Assembly: GCA_024741835.1 (NCBI GenBank)
Contig: JAENRP010000220.1
Location: 5,770 to 69,769, forward strand
DNA from: Diplocarpon mali
Lineage: Eukaryota > Ascomycota > Leotiomycetes > Helotiales > Drepanopezizaceae
DNA: 64,000 nucleotides
Reading direction: 5' to 3'
Part shown: one piece after another, positions 57,894 through 64,000 of the stretch
Layout of the letters: every line of letters starts with the position of its first letter
Numbering within the stretch: position 1 is the first letter of the stretch
Notes under the pieces: model-generated
Seen by the model: only the letters and a program-made list of their open reading frames with translations
What the model was told of the DNA's origin: nothing
Databases searched by the model: none
Position numbers and translations under genes: made by a program

Positions 57894-60279
57894 ATGGCTC
57901 CAATGAGACTTACAATCGACGCTGGCCACTTCCGAGATGGTGATGGGAGAGAAGTCGTACTGCGGGGGATCAATATGGCTGGAGATGCCAAATATCCCAG
58001 CAACCCGGATCAGCCCTCTCACATCCCCACAGACTTTTTCGACGGAGACACTGTAACTTTCCACGCCCGACCCTTCCCGCTAGAAGACGCGCATCTCCAT
58101 TTTTCCCGGCTAAAGCGCTGGGGATATAATACGATACGATATGTATTCACCTGGGAGGCTATTGAGGCAGCTGGCCCAGGTATATATGATGAGGAGTGGA
58201 TACAGCATACCATCGAGATTCTACGGCTGGCGCGGAGCTATGGCTTTTACATCTTTATGGATCCTCATCAGGATGTTGTATGTTTTCTTCTTGTGAAATC
58301 AGAACTTAAACTACTAATGGCTTCAGTGGTCCAGGTTTTCAGGAGGTTCTGGAGCCCCTATGTGGACTTTATATGCCTGCGGGTTGAACCCTCAAAGTTT
58401 CGCTGCCACCGAGTCTGCTTTAGTACACAACACATACCCAGAACCGGAGAACTTTCCCAAAATGATATGGTCGACAAACTACACTCGACTGGCCTGTCAA
58501 ACTATATTTACATTTTTTTTTGCTGGAAGGGATTTCGCGCCCAAGTGCGTCATTGACGGGAAGAACATTCAAGACTTCTTACAAGATCACTTTGTTGATG
58601 CTATTGCCCACCTAGCGATGCGTATCCACGAAGCTGGCGACTTAGAAGATGAGATTGTAGTTGGCTGGGAGAGCATGAACGAGCCGAATCGTGGCCTAGT
58701 AGGCTGGCCTGATCTCACTATCATTCCGAGCGAGCAGAAGCTACAAAAAGGAACCTCGCCGACCGCGTGGCAAGCTATGTTAACAGGATCTGGACGGGCA
58801 TGCGAGATAGACACCTGGGACTTCGGTGGTATGGGCCCATACAAATCTGGGAGAGTCCTTGTAGACCCACGAGGAGAAAGCACATGGCTCCCAGCGGGCT
58901 ACGACGAGTCCAGATACGGGTATGAGAGAGACCCTGGTTGGAAACTTGGAGAATGCGTTTGGGCGCAACATGGGATCTGGGATCCATCCACTGATACAAT
59001 GCTGAAGAAGGATTATTTTAAGAAAAATCCCCGGACTGGTGAGGTTATCGACTACGAGCAATTCACTAATACTTATTTCATGGAATACTACCGAAAACAC
59101 CGGGATGCTATTCGGAACCACCATAAAGACTGTATCATGTTCTGCCAGCCGCCTGTCCTGGAAATTCCTCCATCGATTAAAGGTACTGCAGATGATGACC
59201 CAATGATGGTCTACGCGCCGCACTTTTACGATGGTGTTACTCTCATGACTAAGAAATGGAACCGTTACTGGAATGTTGACGTCTTTGGCATACTCCGAGG
59301 CCGATACATGACTCCTGCCTTTGCAGTGAAGATTGGCGAGACAGCGATTCGCAACTGCTTCAAAGACCAGCTAACCGCAATTCGGCAGGAGGGCCTTGAT
59401 TACATGGGCAACCATCCTTGCGTATTGACTGAATTTGGTATTCCGTATGACATGGATGATAAATACGCCTACAAAACTGGAGACTATTCAAGCCAGTCTG
59501 GTGCAATGGATGCTAACCACTTTGCTATCGAAGGCAGCTTAATGGCCGGATACACTCTCTGGCTGTATATGTGCGAGGTAAGTCACGTTTCAATTCGCCA
59601 TGGATGTTTCTAAGCGTACTAGAATAAACATCATCTGGGTGATCAATGGAATGGCGAGGATCTATCTATATTCTCTCTGGATGATCAACCTCTACCACTC
59701 TCTCCTATCCCTCCCTCTCCCAGTAACGGGTCGAGCACGAGTCTGGTGCATAACGCCGGCCCCAAGACGAGAAAGGAATTTTCAGATGAGTCGACAGTCA
59801 ATCCTGGCAATATTAAGAGCAAGCTCAAAACCCCATCCATTTCATCTAAAGCCAGCGATGTGCCCCCCGAACTTACAAACTCTCCTGGATACCGGGCAGC
59901 GGAGGCATATGTTCGACCTTCACCGATTTGGACTGTTGGTAAGATCATCAATTATGGTTTCGACCTTCGGAACTGTGTCTTCACATTCTCATTTAATGCA
60001 CACAAACCCAGTACTGAGGAAAAGCCGACCGAGATCTTCCTACCGGAATTCCACTTTCCGAAAGACAAATGCGAGATTGTAGTATCCGCAGGGAAATGGG
60101 CCATCAGCACGGATGATGCGGATGGCGGCATGATCCAGAAATTGAGATGGTGGCATATGGAGGGGGAGCATAAGATTAAGGTGACTGGTGTGCAAAGACG
60201 GCAGAACATGGCTCTGGGAAAGGAAGAAGAAGAGGGGTACTTGGAACAGTGCCAGCAGAATAAATGCTCGGTCATGTAG
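57894..60279 (+). CDS. egh1: GH5_12 beta-glucosidase of sterol glucoside/glucosylceramide (Egh1/EGCrP-like)
   Basis: Three exons, 57894-58277, 58327-59577 and 59623-60279, give 763 aa with no signal peptide. The GH5 barrel starts at GHFRDGDGREVVLRGINMAGDAKYP. The acid/base is Glu247 in WESMNEPNRG and the nucleophile Glu497 in LTEFGIPYD; WSRFSGGSGAPMWTLYACG and GDQWNGEDLSIFS are typical of fungal subfamily 12. A C-terminal beta-sandwich follows (about 655-740). Known members are cytosolic or vacuolar enzymes cutting ergosteryl glucoside (yeast Egh1, EGCrP2) or glucosylceramide (EGCrP1); which one applies here is open. The protein ends NKCSVM, a possible CaaX prenylation box. Introns are 49 and 45 bp. 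Confidence 0.92.
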
Positions 60280-61034
60280 AGCACTGTGATTCTGTAGAAT
60301 ATCATTTTAGATATTCTGTTGACTTGAAGCGTTGAACATTTGTGGCTTGTCTTGCGTCCAGGGTCGCTTGCGCAGTAGTCAATGGGAATTATCCCCGAAA
60401 AACTAGCTGGTATGGTTCAGCATGGTTTTCATGCAGTACTCGTTGAACATGATTTTTCGTCCTTCCAAACTGAAAGCCTTATAAGCTGACGATTATGCCG
60501 AATCGGTAGTAAATTGGTCTGCCGAAGACGATTCGAGACGGCAAGACCTTGTAGAAAAACGTAAGAAGATATATTCTCGCTCTCATGCCGTCACCAGTAT
60601 GCTTTGGGCTGACGGTCCTCCAGAAGCGAAGAAATTCAGCAATAATGAGATCTGTGAGAGATACTCTTTTTTGATTGGCCAGTACCTTCAGCTGCAGCCT
60701 TGCCCCCTCGCGAGTTTAGTGGGCCTCTCAGCCTTGAAGGCCGAGAGAGACGTTAGTATTTTCTCTCCAACTTCTCTCGTTTTTCCGGAAATTTTGGAAT
60801 TCTTGCACTTGAATATCTTGCAGCCCTTGATAAAACTTTCTCTTGCGCATGGACTTCTTTATCGAGCTTCTCTAGTGTGCGCGGAGCTCTTTATCAACCT
60901 CGGATTCACGCGTATGACCTGCCATCAGCTCACAACCTAGATGACCGTCTATCAGAACACAGTCCTAAACCCGCAAATAATCTCTTAGGAAAGGAAATCG
61001 CTACTTTTCTAAACCTAGAGTTCCCAGTCTCGCC
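60280..61034. other. Spacer between GH5_12 and MSN5 genes
   Basis: 755 bp with the GH5_12 3' UTR and the MSN5 promoter. A plus-strand frame at 60599-60940 has no homology or good start context. Confidence 0.5.
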
Positions 61035-64000
61035 ATGAACAGTTCTGCGAATGGGCACAGCACCACCAGCGCGCACGAGATAACAAACTCAGGTAAAAAA
61101 GGTAGCACAACCCTACTGCCCCAGATCCATGAAGCTTTGGAAATTGTCCATGGCTCATACTCCTCGAATGACGCCCGCCGAGAAGCTTCAATCTTCCTTG
61201 ACAATATAAAGAACAACGCGGAAGCTCCTTATCATGGCTTCACGTTGGCTTCCGACAAGAGCCAAGAGCCTGTGGTCCGCCACTACGCTCTCTCCCTCCT
61301 CGAGCACGCGATTAAACACAAATGGCAGGAATACTCGGAGGCACAAGGAACTGCGTTACGGGAATGGATATTACAGTTATCACAGAACATTTCCCGGGAA
61401 GATCCGTTGTACCTGCGGAACAAAATTGCACAATTATGGGTGGATATTGCGAAGAGAAGCTGGGCTGCGGAATGGCTAGATATGGACCAGCTGCTAGTAA
61501 GTCTCTGGGAGATGCCTGGATCGGTAGTACACAAGGAATTTGTCCTTCTTGTTCTGGAAACTCTCTCAGAGGAAATCTTCAATGGGGAAGATACAGTCGC
61601 GGTCCTGCGTGAAGGTGCTCTCAGCAAGGCATGTGTGGAGATATTCATGCCCGCCATCGTACTTGCTGAAGTATTTCCAAACCGACAGCCTGGTACACCG
61701 GTCCGATATGGAGAAGAAGGCTGGCTGGTCAGAATGGGAGACTTGCTGAGCCATTGTCTGGACAGCGACTTGGGCGTAACCTCGCAGTATCAAAGCTGTG
61801 CCGTCAAAACTTTGGCTGTTTACAAGTCCGTCATGCCATGGGCCATCCCAAAGGCAGTCTCCAGCGCATCTTGCGTCCAGCATATGTCCAGAAGTCTTGC
61901 CACCCCTAGTGTTGCCGTGCAATTGGTAAGCTGCCCTGAGCCAAAATCGATGATGTACTACTAACAGCCCTAGGCGTCTGTTGACGCTCTCCATGCTTTA
62001 TACAGCAGGTTGCAGTTCTCTGATGAAGAGTTCCTAGCTCTGGTGTGCCCAATGTACACCGGCCAAATGGTCGATCTTCTTCGAAAGTTGTTCGATTACT
62101 CCATCGTTGACCCTCATGATATCGACGACGAGAAGTACTTGTTTGCAAAGAAGTTCTCCGAGGTAAGAATTTGCAAAACACGTTTGCTGTCCTCGCTCAT
62201 CACGATTCAGATGATTTCAAATCTCGGGAGCTTTATCGAAGCCAAAATTTCAGCCATACCCGAAGATTGCGATTTGCCGAGTCTTCTAAATCTGTTTCTT
62301 GCTATTGCTCAAAGTCAAAGCTTTGTCGTTTCGATACCCCTTCTCGTTACTTGGTCCCGGTTACTTCGCTCAGAAACCATTGGCAGCTCTCCCACAATTA
62401 CGCCTCTAATTGCCCCTCTGCTTGAATTGTGCAGCTCAAGATTGATACGCTACGAGAGCCTCCCGGAAGATTTGGATGACCCTTCTCTAATATTCTTGCT
62501 CGAGGATATTGACACGGTGCCCGAGCGACACGCATTTCTTGGTAACTACCGACGATACAGTGTCACAATTATTGAAGCCATCGTCCGTCAAAAGAGATCC
62601 GAGGCCATTTACCATATATTGGGCCAGGTTGATCACTCTTTGCGGAAGCTCTATGACGGACAGGCTCCATTCTCTAGTAAGTACTCCCCGACAGGCGTTT
62701 ACGACCTCAGAATACTGATATCAATCAGTTGAATCGTATACAAAATCATCGGTGCCAGTCTTGCGAACAGATGCCCACTTCACTGTTGTGGAAGCTACAT
62801 TGAAAGGTTACATGAAATGGAGATCGGCTCACGGATCCAAGCCTTTGCAAGATGTAAAACGGTCCACAAGCTGCACCAGTGAGATGTATGCTAAGATCAT
62901 GCAGGAGCAGGAATGCACTGCGATAGAACGTAATTTTGAGGCGTGGTGCGAGCGTCTCCTTGATCTAAATTATGAGGTAATTCTTTCTGATACTTTACCT
63001 TCTGATATATTCTAACCTGGGATAGGATCCTGCAATCAGGAAGAGAATTCTCCAGGCCGTTGTTCAATTTTCTACATCGGCTCTGGACAAAAACACGTCT
63101 TTCATGCTAAAGGCTCTGGAACATATCCTGATGAGCAGGCTGGTCGAGAGACCAGAATACCCTTCCTACAACGATGCTGTGAAGGAATTTCAGGCAGATG
63201 GTGTTTATGAGCTGCAGAGAATTGCTAGCAAGATGCCCGATCAACTTCTTGTAAGATGCCCGTTTCATGGTTAGGCGAACCGTGCTAATTACTACAGGAC
63301 GTATATGAGCAACTGGAAGCAAAAGTCAACGAGATCATTTCATCGGGAGCTCTAGATCCGAAGAGGCAGACTGCCTACCAAACTTTCCTGTTCACGATCA
63401 TGTATGCTCCCAAATTGCTTTTATGGCCGGTAGCTAACAATCTGCAGTCTCCGAGCATCAAAGATAGAGCCTGATTTTCGCTTCCAAAAGCTCATCGCAT
63501 TTGTGAATCCCGTCAAGCAGTTGTGGCAAAATCCAGAACTGGACCAAGCCCTGAATTCCTTTGTTGGATTTTCTGATTTGCTTGGCTTGAGCAAGGTCAA
63601 AGATTACCTCGCCTCGCGACGAGTTCACGAAATTGAAGATTGGGGCTCATATCAGCTCGACTCGGAAGGCCAATCGATCCAGAAAGAGCTGGAGGAGCGA
63701 TTGAAGGTGGAACGACCCATTCTTACTAGAGTGGCTTTGTACTGATGGATCTCTAGGCTCTACCTCTGCGGACTACTAAAGCATTGCTAGCTTGCTCGAC
63801 TGACAAGATCGAGAGGGACAGTGCTACTTGGAAGGTAACGCTTGTGCTGTGGCGTGAAGCTCTGCCGGTCATTCTACCAAGCTTGCTCAAGTTTCTTAGG
63901 TATGTAGATCCTATTTAAAACCGATATGTCCTAACATTGCAGCCACGCACATGCTTTCCACAATCCTGCCAATTGGTCAGGTCTTCCTGCTGACATGCGA
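61035..64000 (+). CDS. msn5: Exportin-5 / MSN5-type karyopherin (partial, 3' end outside window)
   Basis: Nine exons are visible: 61035-61925, 61974-62162, 62211-62676, 62729-62976, 63026-63250, 63298-63401, 63448-63706, 63757-63899 and 63943 to the window edge. The N-terminal importin-beta region reads QIHEALEIVHGSYSSNDARREASIFLD, then EPVVRHYALSLLEHAIKHKW and LYLRNKIAQLWVDIAKRSW. Later blocks (GFSDLLGLSKVKDYLASR, ALPLRTTKALLACSTDKI and HAHAFHNPANWSGLPADMR) match fungal exportin-5 order. HEAT-repeat karyopherins of this group export phosphorylated proteins in yeast and pre-miRNA or tRNA in animals, with Ran-GTP. About 880 residues are present and the gene is intact to the edge. Confidence 0.92.

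Noticed and set aside
60599..60940. 113-codon plus-strand frame between the GH5_12 and MSN5 genes
   Set aside because: No domain, and it lies in the expected MSN5 promoter.

Overview
The window reads as nuclear DNA of a filamentous ascomycete (Pezizomycotina, possibly Leotiomycetes; the class is a guess). The support is many short introns, mostly 45-120 bp, with GT...AG ends and intact frames across the joins; fungal forms of conserved eukaryotic proteins (Hsp88, ATG9, VID27, COG6, GH5_12 sterol glucosidase, uS17m); and gene-sparse spacers holding decayed genes. Seventeen genes were identified by family and spliced by hand. Exon limits come from reading splice sites and frame, not from transcripts.

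Layout. A very GC-rich tail at the left edge (1-480) is followed by MOB3 (-) and the zinc chaperone ZNG1 (+), head to head, then HSP88 (+). Next come CUE1 (-) and NOT2 (-), and a 4.2 kb gene-poor stretch. An intracellular GH13 alpha-glucosidase (+), a poorly resolved spliced gene near 21.8-22.4 kb (+) and a SAP1-type AAA ATPase with an MIT-like N-terminus (+) follow, then mitochondrial uS17m (-). ATG9 (-) and COG6 (+) form a divergent pair at 28-33.5 kb. A PAP2 lipid phosphatase (-), VID27 (-) and an FSH1-type serine hydrolase (-) come next. The 40.3-52.9 kb part is mostly non-coding. It holds a decayed RNase H-fold gene, TPS1 (-), a decayed HsbA-type cell-wall protein gene and a small ORF with a signal peptide. 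The right end has SKI3 (-) and a GH5_12 steryl/ceramide glucosidase (+) head to head, then the 5' part of exportin-5/MSN5 (+), which runs off the window.

Functional themes. There is no biosynthetic cluster or obvious new system; most loci are housekeeping. Several serve membrane traffic and autophagy (ATG9, COG6, VID27, CUE1, PAP2 phosphatase, MOB3 of STRIPAK). Others serve mRNA turnover (NOT2, SKI3) or stress and storage carbohydrate metabolism (TPS1, HSP88, GH13). HSP88 and TPS1 both have clusters of stress-response elements (AGGGG/CCCCT) upstream.

The observations most worth a second look are: a 12-nt micro-exon carrying most of a conserved motif of ZNG1; very short first coding exons in three genes; a CaaX-like C-terminus on the GH5_12 enzyme; a PAP2 phosphatase lacking the Ser-Arg of its third motif; and two pseudogenes whose stop codons look like C-to-T changes at CpA sites, as repeat-induced point mutation (RIP) would make.
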